From Fidelibacterota bacterium (lineage in GTDB: Bacteria; Fidelibacterota; Marinisomatia; SCGC-AAA003-L08; D37C17): a stretch of 18,310 nt of DNA. The notes under the pieces were generated by a model. That model did no database searches, was not told the DNA's origin, and saw only the letters and a program-made list of their open reading frames with translations. The first letter of the stretch is position 1; each line of letters opens with the position of its first letter. Below, in pieces: positions 8,121 through 15,390 of the stretch. The position numbers and the translations under genes are program-made. Where the stretch lies: contig JABHHG010000099.1 in assembly GCA_018671635.1 (NCBI GenBank), forward strand, positions 1 through 18,310, given 5' to 3'.

Positions 8121-8290
8121 ATCTATCCTTTTTGGCTTCTTTGAGAGAATTTTTACGTGTATAAAATACTCACTTTATTAAAATGATTCCAATCTGTAAA
8201 ATGAAAATTAAATGAAGATTAATCAATAATATTGGAATGAGAAATTGTAATGAAAAGTGAATGTTGTGTAAATTTTTAGCTATGTCAACT
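8121..8290. promoter_or_regulatory. Divergent promoter region, fadD-like gene / tRNA-Leu
   Basis: These 170 AT-rich bases separate the minus-strand acyl-CoA synthetase operon from plus-strand tRNA-Leu, so they should carry both promoters. Weak candidates are minus-strand TTGGAA (8192-8187) with TATTTT (8168-8163), spacer 18, and plus-strand TTGTAA (8245-8250) with TAAATT (8269-8274), spacer 18. Each hexamer matches only 4 of 6 consensus bases. An 8-bp inverted repeat, ATTCCAAT (8186-8193) and ATTGGAAT (8231-8238), overlaps the first candidate. No gene is seen here. Confidence 0.35.
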
Positions 8291-8374
8291 GCCGAGGTGG
8301 TGAAATTGGTAGACGCGCTGGATTCAAAATCCAGTGTCCTTCGGGACGTGTGGGTTCGATCCCCACCCTCGGTA
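8291..8374 (+). tRNA. tRNA-Leu (anticodon CAA)
   Basis: This is an 84-nt class II tRNA. Acceptor GCCGAGG pairs with CCTCGGT (the 1:72 pair is G-U). The anticodon stem CTGGA/TCCAG encloses TTCAAAA, giving anticodon CAA for UUG. The long variable arm is GTCC-TTCG-GGAC with a UUCG tetraloop. The T arm is GTGGG/CCCAC around TTCGATC. The discriminator is A and CCA is not encoded (CAT follows). A terminator-like hairpin starts 4 nt later. Confidence 0.97.
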
Positions 8375-8377
8375 CAT

Positions 8378-8408
8378 AATCCCTTCAATTTGAGGGGATT
8401 CTTTCTTA
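8378..8408 (+). terminator. Intrinsic terminator after tRNA-Leu
   Basis: AATCCCTTC (8378-8386) pairs with GAGGGGATT (8392-8400) through one G-U pair around a 5-nt loop, followed by CTTTCTTA. The position directly after the tRNA 3' end fits a terminator that separates tRNA-Leu from the cyclophilin gene. The U-tract is short, so some read-through is possible. Confidence 0.6.
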
Positions 8409-8429
8409 ACTATAATTTTAAGGATTAAT

Positions 8430-8924
8430 ATGCTTAAAGCTACATTCAAAACAAACAAAGGTGATATCAACCTAGAACTCTTCGCTGAAAAAGCACCACT
8501 CACCGTTGCAAATTTTGTCAATCTATCGAAAAGCGGTTTCTATGATGGATTAAAATTCCATCGTGTTATACCAGATTTTATGGTACAAGGTGGATGTCCA
8601 CTTGGTACGGGAACTGGTGGTCCGGGATATCAATTTAAAGATGAATTTCACCCAACGCTTAGGCATGATACTGCTGGCGTACTTTCAATGGCTAATTCTG
8701 GCCCAGGAAGCAATGGTAGTCAATTTTTTATAACACATGTTGAAACACCTTGGCTTGATAATAACCATACTGTGTTTGGGTCGGTGATTTCAGAATCCGA
8801 TCAAGTTGTTGTTGATAGTATTGCTCAGAGTGATATGATTGATTCTATTTCCATTGAAGGAGAATTAAATTCAACACCTGAGATTAAAGCGCAAATTGAT
8901 GCTTGGAATGAAATTCTGAGTTAG
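8430..8924 (+). CDS. Cyclophilin-type peptidyl-prolyl cis-trans isomerase
   Basis: This enzyme catalyses proline cis-trans isomerisation during protein folding. The 164-residue protein is a single compact cyclophilin domain without a signal peptide, so it is probably cytoplasmic. Family residues are present: FHRVIPDFMVQGG (43-55) with catalytic R45, GTGTGGPGYQFKDE (59-72), MANSGPGSNGSQFFIT (87-102), and PWLDNNHTVFG (107-117), which includes the tryptophan linked to cyclosporin binding. The length matches short bacterial PpiB-type proteins, with a slightly variable acidic C-terminus. The ATG at 8430 is preceded by AAGGA at about 5 nt. It follows the tRNA-Leu terminator and is monocistronic or weakly linked to the flavoprotein gene 159 nt downstream. 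The exact paralogue cannot be assigned. Confidence 0.95.
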   Translation: MLKATFKTNKGDINLELFAEKAPLTVANFVNLSKSGFYDGLKFHRVIPDFMVQGGCPLGTGTGGPGYQFKDEFHPTLRHDTAGVLSMANSGPGSNGSQFFITHVETPWLDNNHTVFGSVISESDQVVVDSIAQSDMIDSISIEGELNSTPEIKAQIDAWNEILS

Positions 8925-9083
8925 ATTATTCAAAGTCAAAGCAATAAAAATCTGATAGCTGTTTTACAACTACAGAAAAAGCGCCTATAATAATTTGATG
9001 AAAAACCAATCTTGCGATTTACTGGTTTATAAAAATTCCAACAAAACGTTTACCCTGCATATTAAAATTATTTTTTTAGAATT
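8925..9083. other. Intergenic spacer between cyclophilin and flavoprotein genes
   Basis: These 159 bp are AT-rich. No open frame of interest, no strong hairpin with a T-tract and no confident promoter was found. A weak inverted pair AAACCA/TGGTTT flanks a long loop near 9003-9028. The last bases before the ATG at 9084 are T-rich and lack a clear Shine-Dalgarno sequence. Confidence 0.4.
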
Positions 9084-10259
9084 ATGTACGACGTTATAAT
9101 TGTAGGCGCTGGCGCTGCAGGTTTAATGGCCGCAATTTCCGCAGGAAGAAATGGTAAGCGAGCTTTGATAATTGAGCATACAAATAAAATCGGCGAAAAA
9201 ATTCGTATTTCGGGTGGTGGTAGATGTAATTTTACAAATCTCTATACAACTAGTGATAACTTCCTCAGCGAAAATCCTCATTTTGCCAAATCAGCATTAT
9301 CTCAATATACACAGCATGAGTTTATTAACTTAGTTGAATCTAACAATATTGCATATCATGAGAAAACTTTAGGTCAATTGTTTTGTGATGGTTCTTCAAA
9401 GCAAATTATAGAAATGCTTGTTAATATGTGCAATAAGCATGGAGTTGAAATTAGATTATCATGTAATATTGCAACTATTTCAAGGAACGACACTTTTAAA
9501 GTTGATAGTGATCAAGGGTTTTTCAATAGCAAAGCGCTTATCATTGCAACTGGAGGATTATCAATCCCTAAAATAGGAGCGTCTGATTTTGGTTACAATA
9601 TTGCCAAGAAATTTGGACTTAATATTGTGGAGACTAAACCAGCCTTAGTACCGCTTATTGTATCTGAAAAACAAAAGCATTTATTTCGAGATCTAAGCGG
9701 TATATCTAATTTTTCTACCGTGAATCACGAAGATACACATTTTTCTGACAGTTTATTGTTTACCCATAAAGGATTAAGTGGTCCCGTTATTTTACAAATC
9801 TCATCATATTTGAAGAAATTTGATAATGAGAAAATATCCATAAATTTATTACCTAAAATAAACCTTGAAGAACTATTTATCGCTCATAAAAACAGTAAGC
9901 AGACACCTGCAAAATATTTAAAAACATATTTAACTAATCGATTAGTTGATAAATTAGCATTAGAAAATTCTGATTTCAAGACATTAATCACAGATCTTAG
10001 TAAGCATAAATTGCTTCATATTGCCAAATCAATTCATAATTTTGAAGTATCAATTAGTGATAGTGAAGGCTATAATAAGGCAGAAGTTACAGTAGGTGGA
10101 ATTGACACTAAGGAATTATCCTCCAAAACTATGGAATCGATAAAGATACCGGGATTGTACTTTGTAGGTGAAGTTGTAGATGTGACAGGCTGGTTGGGGG
10201 GATATAACTTCCAGTGGGCCTGGTCTTCGGGTTTTGTAGCAGGTAATGCCATTTCTTAA
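9084..10259 (+). CDS. BaiN/HI0933-family NAD(P)/FAD-dependent oxidoreductase
   Basis: This is a 391-residue flavoprotein of the HI0933/YhiN (BaiN/RdsA) family. The N-terminal FAD-binding Rossmann motif is VGAGAAGL (7-14) with an acidic residue ending strand 2 (E31). The family hallmark GEKIRISGGGRCNFTN is at 37-52, an ATGG motif lies near residue 155, and the C-terminal FAD-closing segment contains GLYFVGEVVDVTGWLGGYN and FQWAWSSGFVAG. The length is close to the family norm of about 400. BaiN is a flavoprotein of bile-acid metabolism in gut clostridia, but most members have no known substrate, so a specific reaction is not claimed. The ATG at 9084 matches the normal N-terminus although there is no good ribosome site upstream. 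It converges with the enoyl-CoA hydratase gene. Confidence 0.9.
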   Translation: MYDVIIVGAGAAGLMAAISAGRNGKRALIIEHTNKIGEKIRISGGGRCNFTNLYTTSDNFLSENPHFAKSALSQYTQHEFINLVESNNIAYHEKTLGQLFCDGSSKQIIEMLVNMCNKHGVEIRLSCNIATISRNDTFKVDSDQGFFNSKALIIATGGLSIPKIGASDFGYNIAKKFGLNIVETKPALVPLIVSEKQKHLFRDLSGISNFSTVNHEDTHFSDSLLFTHKGLSGPVILQISSYLKKFDNEKISINLLPKINLEELFIAHKNSKQTPAKYLKTYLTNRLVDKLALENSDFKTLITDLSKHKLLHIAKSIHNFEVSISDSEGYNKAEVTVGGIDTKELSSKTMESIKIPGLYFVGEVVDVTGWLGGYNFQWAWSSGFVAGNAIS

Positions 10260-10266
10260 ATTTTTT

Positions 10267-10287
10267 GTTTTAGGCGTAAAACTTTTC
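10267..10287 (+). terminator. Possible weak terminator between convergent genes
   Basis: GTTTTA (10267-10272) and TAAAAC (10277-10282) form a 6-bp stem around GGCG, followed by TTTTC. It lies just after the flavoprotein stop in the 82-bp gap between convergent genes. The stem is short and AT-rich, so this is a weak candidate. Confidence 0.3.
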
Positions 10288-10341
10288 TACTTCAAGGTAC
10301 TAATTTTTATGGGTATTAGCTCAGAAACAATCAACACATAA

Positions 10342-11115
10342 TTACTTTCCTGACCACTTTGGTGGTCGCTTTTGAGAGAATGCCTTTAAGGCTTCAGTTC
10401 GATCTTCAGAATTCAAGGTAATCTCATAAGCTTCTTTTTCAACTTCCAAGGCATCTGACACAGAAAGTTCATAGCCTTTTGATATTGACATTTTCGCTGC
10501 ACGTAATGCTAATGGTGCATTCTCCATCAACTCTGTGGCAAGATCAATGGCTGTTTCTAATACTTCTCCATCGGGAGATAAAAAATCTACTACACCATCA
10601 ATAAATGCCTCTTCAGCAGAAAACTTTCTGGCAGAGTAAATCCAATATTTTGCTTTAGATAATCCAATTAATCGAGGAAGTCGTTGTGTACCTCCCGCGC
10701 CAGGAATAATACCTAAGGATGTTTCAGGTAGACCTATTTTTGCTGAATCTTCTGCAACCCTAAAATCACAACAGAGGGTAAACTCTAAACCTCCACCAAG
10801 AGCTGAACCATTTATAGCAGAAATTGTAGGGAAAGGTAATTTTTCTAATTTTGCAAAACAATTCCCTATTGCAGAAACCACATGTGCAGAATCTTCTATT
10901 GTTAAATCTGCTCGCTCCTTTAAATCTGCACCTGCACAAAAATGCTTTATTGAAGAAGAAATAATCAATGATCGAATTTTATCATTATCAGAAATCTCAT
11001 CAAATAACTCTGAAAGTGATGCTATAAATTCTTGCGAGAGTGCATTGACGGGTTGCCGGGTAAGGGTCAAAAATGCAAGACCATCATTTTGTAAATTGAA
11101 TGAAAAATTATTCAT
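10342..11115 (-). CDS. Enoyl-CoA hydratase, AUH/methylglutaconyl-CoA-hydratase-like
   Basis: This crotonase-fold enzyme of 257 residues adds water to an enoyl-CoA. Oxyanion-hole segments are FCAGADLKERA (59-69) and SALGGGLE (104-111). Both catalytic glutamates of active hydratases are present: E111 in GGGLE and E131 in LPETSLGIIPGAGGTQRLPR. FCAGADLKERA, GGGLE and the KRPPKWSGK ending closely resemble AUH, the 3-methylglutaconyl-CoA hydratase of leucine breakdown, more than general fatty-acid hydratases. With a methylcrotonyl/geranyl-CoA-carboxylase-like beta subunit three genes upstream, hydration of a carboxylated 3-methyl-enoyl-CoA is a reasonable inference. The same fold would also suit isohexenylglutaconyl-CoA (AtuE-like). 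The ATG overlaps the preceding AtuA-type gene by 8 bp, and this is the last gene of the operon. Crotonase specificity is hard to read, so the substrate is tentative. Confidence 0.9.
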   Translation of the reverse strand: MNNFSFNLQNDGLAFLTLTRQPVNALSQEFIASLSELFDEISDNDKIRSLIISSSIKHFCAGADLKERADLTIEDSAHVVSAIGNCFAKLEKLPFPTISAINGSALGGGLEFTLCCDFRVAEDSAKIGLPETSLGIIPGAGGTQRLPRLIGLSKAKYWIYSARKFSAEEAFIDGVVDFLSPDGEVLETAIDLATELMENAPLALRAAKMSISKGYELSVSDALEVEKEAYEITLNSEDRTEALKAFSQKRPPKWSGK

Positions 11116-11449
11116 TTATAAATACTTCCAAATTTTCGGGAAAATCCACTTCCATTAGTAGTAGTGCCTGACCATGTGTTTTACCTTGCGCATCATTGAG
11201 TAAGGATTCAGAGCCTCCACCCCCCAAGCTATCACCTAATATAAAATTGAGAGCCCAAAGATTGTCCATTTCATAGCGCCTCACGTCACCTTTTACAACA
11301 GAACCAAAGTGAGATTTCACTACAGTACTTGTAATAATTTTTCTCGCCCAATTATAGACTTCTGGATGCCTAAACAATAAGCCAACATTAGAATTTGGAC
11401 CTTTATCCCCAGAACGAGCATGTGCAATTTTTTTCAATTCAATTTTCAT
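11108..11449 (-). CDS. AtuA C-terminal domain as a separate small protein
   Basis: This 113-residue protein matches the C-terminal ferredoxin-fold-like domain that follows DUF1446 in many AtuA proteins. The typical signature is present: IAHARSGDKGPNSNVG (8-23), VKSHFGSVVKGDVRRYE (44-60), LNFILGDSLGGGGSESLLNDAQGK (68-91) and GQALLLMEV near the end. In fused AtuA proteins this block is at the C-terminus; here it is its own gene whose ATG shares one base with the stop of the DUF1446 gene (TAATG). The two products probably form one complex. The function of AtuA is unknown beyond its requirement for growth on acyclic terpenes in Pseudomonas. No membrane segment or signal peptide is seen. Confidence 0.85.
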   Translation of the reverse strand: MKIELKKIAHARSGDKGPNSNVGLLFRHPEVYNWARKIITSTVVKSHFGSVVKGDVRRYEMDNLWALNFILGDSLGGGGSESLLNDAQGKTHGQALLLMEVDFPENLEVFINE

Positions 11450-12798
11450 TAATTTACATCCACATCTGTTTTAATTAAATTTTTTGGAATAAGCGTGGGC
11501 CAATATGCTACAATTTCTTGAGCCTTCGGGCGTCCACCAGCAAATCCAGTTACACCAGGAGGGCCATTTGTAATAACCGGAGCAATCTCTTTTCCGAAGC
11601 GATTAACTTTGTCTTTATCATTATCCTTCACACCTAAACGCAAAACAACTTCATTTATTTGCTTGGGGATGCTATTTATATCACCATGACAAGAAGATAT
11701 ACCTAAAAACTCAGTAGATTTATCTTCATAAATACATCCGGCATTTTCTAAACGTTTCCAAATCAACGCTGCAACTAACTCAGCCTTCTTTAACGCGTCC
11801 GGGCCGGAAATTGTTAATTGCCCAGACGCCTTATATCCAGCAAAATAGCTAATTGAAACCTTATATGTGGGTGTGGCTTCAAGGCCTTTAATATTTGACA
11901 ATTTAACCCGATTTTCACCCAAATCAACTAAATCAAATGAAGTAAAGTCCACACATACATCCGGTGAGATGTAATGCGAAGGGTCTCCCATTTCATATAA
12001 AATTTGCTCAGATACAGTCTGCCTATTTACCAATCCACCAGTGCCATCATGTTTGGTAATTATAAATTCACCATTTTCGTACATTTCGATAATGGGATAT
12101 CCAATATTTGCCAAATCTTCAACTTCATTCCACCGTGTATAATTACCGCCAGTACATTGTGCCCCACATTCAGTAATGTGGCCTGCAAGCGTTCCTGCAG
12201 CAATCAAATCTATTTCATTTGATTTCCATCCAAACTCATGAATTGCAGGTCCCAAGGCTAAACCTGGATCTGAAACGCGCCCAGCTAATACAATTTGGGC
12301 ACCCTCATCTAATGCACGGGCAATACAAAAGCTATCGATATATACATTTGCTGAATATACTTCATCCTTAATAGAATCAAAATCTTCACCCGACTCAAGG
12401 TTTTTAAAATCTACTCCATTGGCGGTAAAATTATCCAACTCGTCATAAATATTATCCCCTTTGATAATACCAATTTTTATGTTAATTCCTTTTGCCTTAG
12501 CAATTTTAAGAAGAGCGTCTCTACATGCTTCAGGATTTACGCCACCTGCATTTGATATAACTTTAACATTTTTACTTACTAAATCAGGTAAAACTCTGTC
12601 AATCAAATCAACAAAATCACGGGCATATCCGGCTTCTGGATGCTTCAGCTTCTGACGTTGCATAATAGAGAGTGTTACTTCCGCAAGATAATCTAAAGTC
12701 AGATAATCAATTGGGCCATCATTAATTAAATTGACAGGGGCATCAATGGAATCACCCCAAAACCCTTGACCATTGGCTATCCTTATAACATTACTCAT
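11449..12798 (-). CDS. AtuA/DUF1446-family protein, acyclic terpene utilisation
   Basis: This 449-residue protein belongs to the DUF1446/AtuA family. Recognisable blocks are IANGQGFWGDS (7-17), NAGGVNPEACRDAL (83-96), AGRVSDPGLALGP (172-184), GHITECGAQCTGGNYT (206-221) and a terminal NGPPGVTGFAGGRP-like segment. In Pseudomonas the homologue AtuA lies in the citronellol/geraniol cluster together with geranyl-CoA carboxylase; its reaction is not established. Here it lies directly behind a carboxylase beta subunit, overlapping it by 4 bp (ATGA), and is followed by a one-base overlap with a separate gene for the domain that is often fused to it. The conserved Cys-rich GHITECGAQCTGG block could be a ligand or cofactor site. 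The association with a biotin-dependent carboxylase suggests a step on branched acyl-CoA, but this is inference. Confidence 0.9.
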   Translation of the reverse strand: MSNVIRIANGQGFWGDSIDAPVNLINDGPIDYLTLDYLAEVTLSIMQRQKLKHPEAGYARDFVDLIDRVLPDLVSKNVKVISNAGGVNPEACRDALLKIAKAKGINIKIGIIKGDNIYDELDNFTANGVDFKNLESGEDFDSIKDEVYSANVYIDSFCIARALDEGAQIVLAGRVSDPGLALGPAIHEFGWKSNEIDLIAAGTLAGHITECGAQCTGGNYTRWNEVEDLANIGYPIIEMYENGEFIITKHDGTGGLVNRQTVSEQILYEMGDPSHYISPDVCVDFTSFDLVDLGENRVKLSNIKGLEATPTYKVSISYFAGYKASGQLTISGPDALKKAELVAALIWKRLENAGCIYEDKSTEFLGISSCHGDINSIPKQINEVVLRLGVKDNDKDKVNRFGKEIAPVITNGPPGVTGFAGGRPKAQEIVAYWPTLIPKNLIKTDVDVN

Positions 12799-14432
12799 AC
12801 TTGTAAAACTCCAAAATTAGGTGAAGGCATTTTTGTCTGATGATTTATAACTTTCAATGATCTGATCAATACTTGTCGTGTTTCAGCAGGATCAATAATT
12901 TCGTCCACCCACATTCTTGCTGCAGCATACCGAGGATCAGATTGAATTTCATACGTTGATTTAATATCATCATAAATTTTTTGTTTTGTAGCATCATCAA
13001 CATCGCCCATCTTGGCCAACTTAATTTGCGATAATGTTTTCGCTGCTTGATCTCCACCCATTACTGCAATTTTAGCAGAAGGCCATGCAAACATGAATCT
13101 GGGATTATATGCACGTCCCGAAAGAGCATAATTTCCAGCACCATAACTACCGCCAATGACCAGGGTAATTTTAGGCACAATTGAGTTGGCAACTGCATTT
13201 ACCATCTTTGCACCATCTTTTGCAATCCCACCCCATTCGGATGTTTTGCCTACCATAAAGCCATTCACATCATGAAGAAAAATTATAGGGATCCTATCTT
13301 GATTACAGTTCATGATAAAACGGGCAGCTTTGTCAGAGGAATCAGAATAGATCACTCCTCCCATTTGCATTTCGCCTGTTTCAGAACGCTGAATATTTCG
13401 CTGGTTCGCAACGATACCCACATTCATTCCACCTATTTTTGCAGTCCCGCAGACAATAGTCTTTCCATAAGAGGATTTAAATTCTTCAAAATTACTGCCA
13501 TCCACAATGCGAGCAATTACTTGCAATATGTCATATTGCCCTGTTGAATCAGGATTAAAAATTTTGATTAAATCCTCTGCATGATAATCAGGTTCCAGCA
13601 CTTCAGATTGACGGAAAGCTCGCTCAGAGGAAATATTAGTATGGTCTATAATTTTTCGAATTCGCTCAAGGGCGCTTATATCGTCGGGCTCGTGAAAATC
13701 CGTAGTGCCACTGATAGCACTATGTGTATTCGCACCCCCAAGAGTATCTTGATCAATCTCTTGACCGATAGCAGCCTTTACCAGTGCAGGACCAGCCAAG
13801 AACATACTGGCACCCTCTACGATTATATACTTATCGCACATTACCGGTAAATATGCACCGCCTGCAACACAAGGGCCCATTACACATGCAATCTGGGGAA
13901 TCCCTAAAGCTGACATTCGTGCATTGTTATAAAAGATGCTTCCGAAATGTCCTTCATCAGGGAAAACTTGATCCTGTAGTGGCAAAAAAACGCCTGCTGA
14001 ATCAACTAAATAAATTATGGGGATATTGTTTTCTAAAGCAATTTTCTGAGCACGTAATGTCTTCTTTAACGTAACTTCAAAATATGCCCCTGCTTTAACT
14101 GTAGCATCATTTGCCACAATCATACACTCCTGACCACTCACACTTCCAATACCAATCAGTGTCCCAGATGCTGCAGGAGAACCATATTCTTCATACATGC
14201 CATATGCCGCATACACTCCAAGCTCAAAAAAATCTGAGTTTGGGTCTATTAAATGCTCTATTCGTTCTCGTGCAGTTAATCGCCCCTTACCGTGTTGCTT
14301 CTCGATGGCAATCGTCCCACCACCAAGATAAATTTCTTCTTGCTCACGGCGCATCACTTCAAGTATTGCCTTAAATAAAGTTTTATTTCCTTCATTTTTT
14401 AATGAAGTTAACTCACATCCGATCTTACTCAC
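12795..14432 (-). CDS. Acyl-CoA carboxylase beta subunit, methylcrotonyl/geranyl-CoA type
   Basis: This carboxyltransferase of biotin-dependent acyl-CoA carboxylases moves CO2 from carboxybiotin to an acyl-CoA. The 545 residues hold both crotonase-like halves. Hallmarks are ANDATVKAGAYF (107-118), YLVDSAGVFLPLQ (141-153), the first oxyanion-hole block GPCVAGGAYLPVM (186-198), and the second, GGSYGAGNYALSGRAY (427-442) with MGGDQAA after it. YFEVTLKK, FLPLQDQVFPDEGHFGSIFYN and GAGNYALSGRAYNPRF are closer to MCC/GCC beta subunits than to propionyl-CoA carboxylase. The chosen start is GTG at 14432, overlapping the accA stop by 8 bp; the next Met is residue 27, inside the conserved region. No partner alpha subunit (biotin carboxylase plus carrier) lies in the window. 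Substrate specificity is inferred from resemblance. Confidence 0.88.
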   Translation of the reverse strand: MSKIGCELTSLKNEGNKTLFKAILEVMRREQEEIYLGGGTIAIEKQHGKGRLTARERIEHLIDPNSDFFELGVYAAYGMYEEYGSPAASGTLIGIGSVSGQECMIVANDATVKAGAYFEVTLKKTLRAQKIALENNIPIIYLVDSAGVFLPLQDQVFPDEGHFGSIFYNNARMSALGIPQIACVMGPCVAGGAYLPVMCDKYIIVEGASMFLAGPALVKAAIGQEIDQDTLGGANTHSAISGTTDFHEPDDISALERIRKIIDHTNISSERAFRQSEVLEPDYHAEDLIKIFNPDSTGQYDILQVIARIVDGSNFEEFKSSYGKTIVCGTAKIGGMNVGIVANQRNIQRSETGEMQMGGVIYSDSSDKAARFIMNCNQDRIPIIFLHDVNGFMVGKTSEWGGIAKDGAKMVNAVANSIVPKITLVIGGSYGAGNYALSGRAYNPRFMFAWPSAKIAVMGGDQAAKTLSQIKLAKMGDVDDATKQKIYDDIKSTYEIQSDPRYAAARMWVDEIIDPAETRQVLIRSLKVINHQTKMPSPNFGVLQV

Positions 14433-15390
14433 TTAATTCTTCCCATCTACCCATTTTTTCAAATTTAATCATTCTAGACTCAATCAACTCTTCATTTGTT
14501 TTATGTTTCAACAAATCATATTCTTCTAAAACTATGTCCTTGAAAATTACGGCGGCGGCATCATAATCTAAATGCGCTCCTCCATTAGGTTCAGAAATAA
14601 TTTTATCTGCGATTCCAAAATCAAATAAATCTTGGGCAGTAACCTTCATTGAATCTGCTGCTTCAGGGGCACGTGTAGCATCCCTGAAAAGGATTGAGGC
14701 ACAACCCTCCGGTGAGATTACTGAATACCATGTATTTTCAAAACATAGCAGTCTATCCGCAACCCCAATACCAAGTGCCCCACCAGATGCCCCCTCGCCA
14801 ACAACAATTGAGATTATGGGGGTTTGAAGACGAGCCATCTCAAATAGATTTCGTGCAATAGCTTCTGCTTGGCCACGCTCTTCTGCACCCAATCCAGGGT
14901 ATGCCCCAATGGTATCAATTATGGTCAACACGGGTATCTTAAATTTCTCAGCCATTTTCATTAATCGTAGTGCCTTACGATAACCTTCTGGACGTGGCAT
15001 ACCAAAATTTCGATAGAGTTTATTTTTTGTACCCCTACCCTTTTCTTGGCCTATAATTATAAAAGATTGTACCCCGATTTTTCCAATCCCACCAATAATG
15101 GCGGTGTCATCACTAAAATAGCGATCACCGTGCAATTCAATCCAATCCTCAGTAACACGTTCAATATAATCACTAGAATAAGGACGCTTGGGATGTCGCG
15201 CAAGTTGAACGCGTTCCCAACGGCTCAAATTTTCGTAAATAGCTTGCTTTTTAGTAACCAACTCAGCCTCTAATTGCTTGATACCAGAGGTAACATCAAC
15301 TCCCGTTTTCATGGCAGTAGAATGAAGTGATTCAATCTTTTCCTCCAACACCCTTAATGGCGCTTCAAAATCAAGTATATATTTTGACAT
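14425..15390 (-). CDS. accA: Acetyl-CoA carboxylase carboxyltransferase subunit alpha
   Basis: AccA with AccD transfers carboxyl from biotin to acetyl-CoA, giving malonyl-CoA for fatty-acid synthesis. The 321-residue protein has the full subunit: helical N-terminus (FEAPLRVLEEKIESL), ARHPKRPYSSDYI (64-76), HGDRYFSDD (87-95), GQEKGRGTKNK (114-124), NFGMPRPEGYRKALRLM (128-144), the oxyanion block GEGASGGALGIG (198-209) and YSVISPEGCASIL (222-234). Its length is typical of AccA. The ATG at 15390 shares one base with the stop of the glycosyltransferase upstream, and the downstream acyl-CoA carboxylase beta gene begins inside its end. accD is not nearby, which is common, but having accA between glycan genes and a catabolic-type carboxyltransferase is unusual. 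A direct partnership of AccA with that beta subunit is unlikely, because the beta subunit is already two-domain. Confidence 0.97.
   Translation of the reverse strand: MSKYILDFEAPLRVLEEKIESLHSTAMKTGVDVTSGIKQLEAELVTKKQAIYENLSRWERVQLARHPKRPYSSDYIERVTEDWIELHGDRYFSDDTAIIGGIGKIGVQSFIIIGQEKGRGTKNKLYRNFGMPRPEGYRKALRLMKMAEKFKIPVLTIIDTIGAYPGLGAEERGQAEAIARNLFEMARLQTPIISIVVGEGASGGALGIGVADRLLCFENTWYSVISPEGCASILFRDATRAPEAADSMKVTAQDLFDFGIADKIISEPNGGAHLDYDAAAVIFKDIVLEEYDLLKHKTNEELIESRMIKFEKMGRWEELSE

Noticed and set aside
8186..8238. Inverted repeat ATTCCAAT/ATTGGAAT as a regulator operator
   Set aside because: The arms are only 8 bp and 37 bp apart in AT-rich DNA; a chance match is plausible and no regulator gene is nearby. 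Noted only within the promoter region.
8170..8521. Two short minus-strand frames across tRNA-Leu and the start of the cyclophilin gene
   Set aside because: They run through a structured tRNA and the conserved cyclophilin N-terminus in antisense, so they are not credible genes.
13272..14374. A run of plus-strand frames opposite the carboxylase beta gene
   Set aside because: They are shadows of a well-conserved 545-residue enzyme on the minus strand; their translations show no domain-like pattern and overlap one another.
12795..14432. Naming the carboxylase beta gene mccB or atuC outright
   Set aside because: The sequence resembles both MCC and GCC beta subunits, and no alpha subunit or dehydrogenase is present to decide the substrate.
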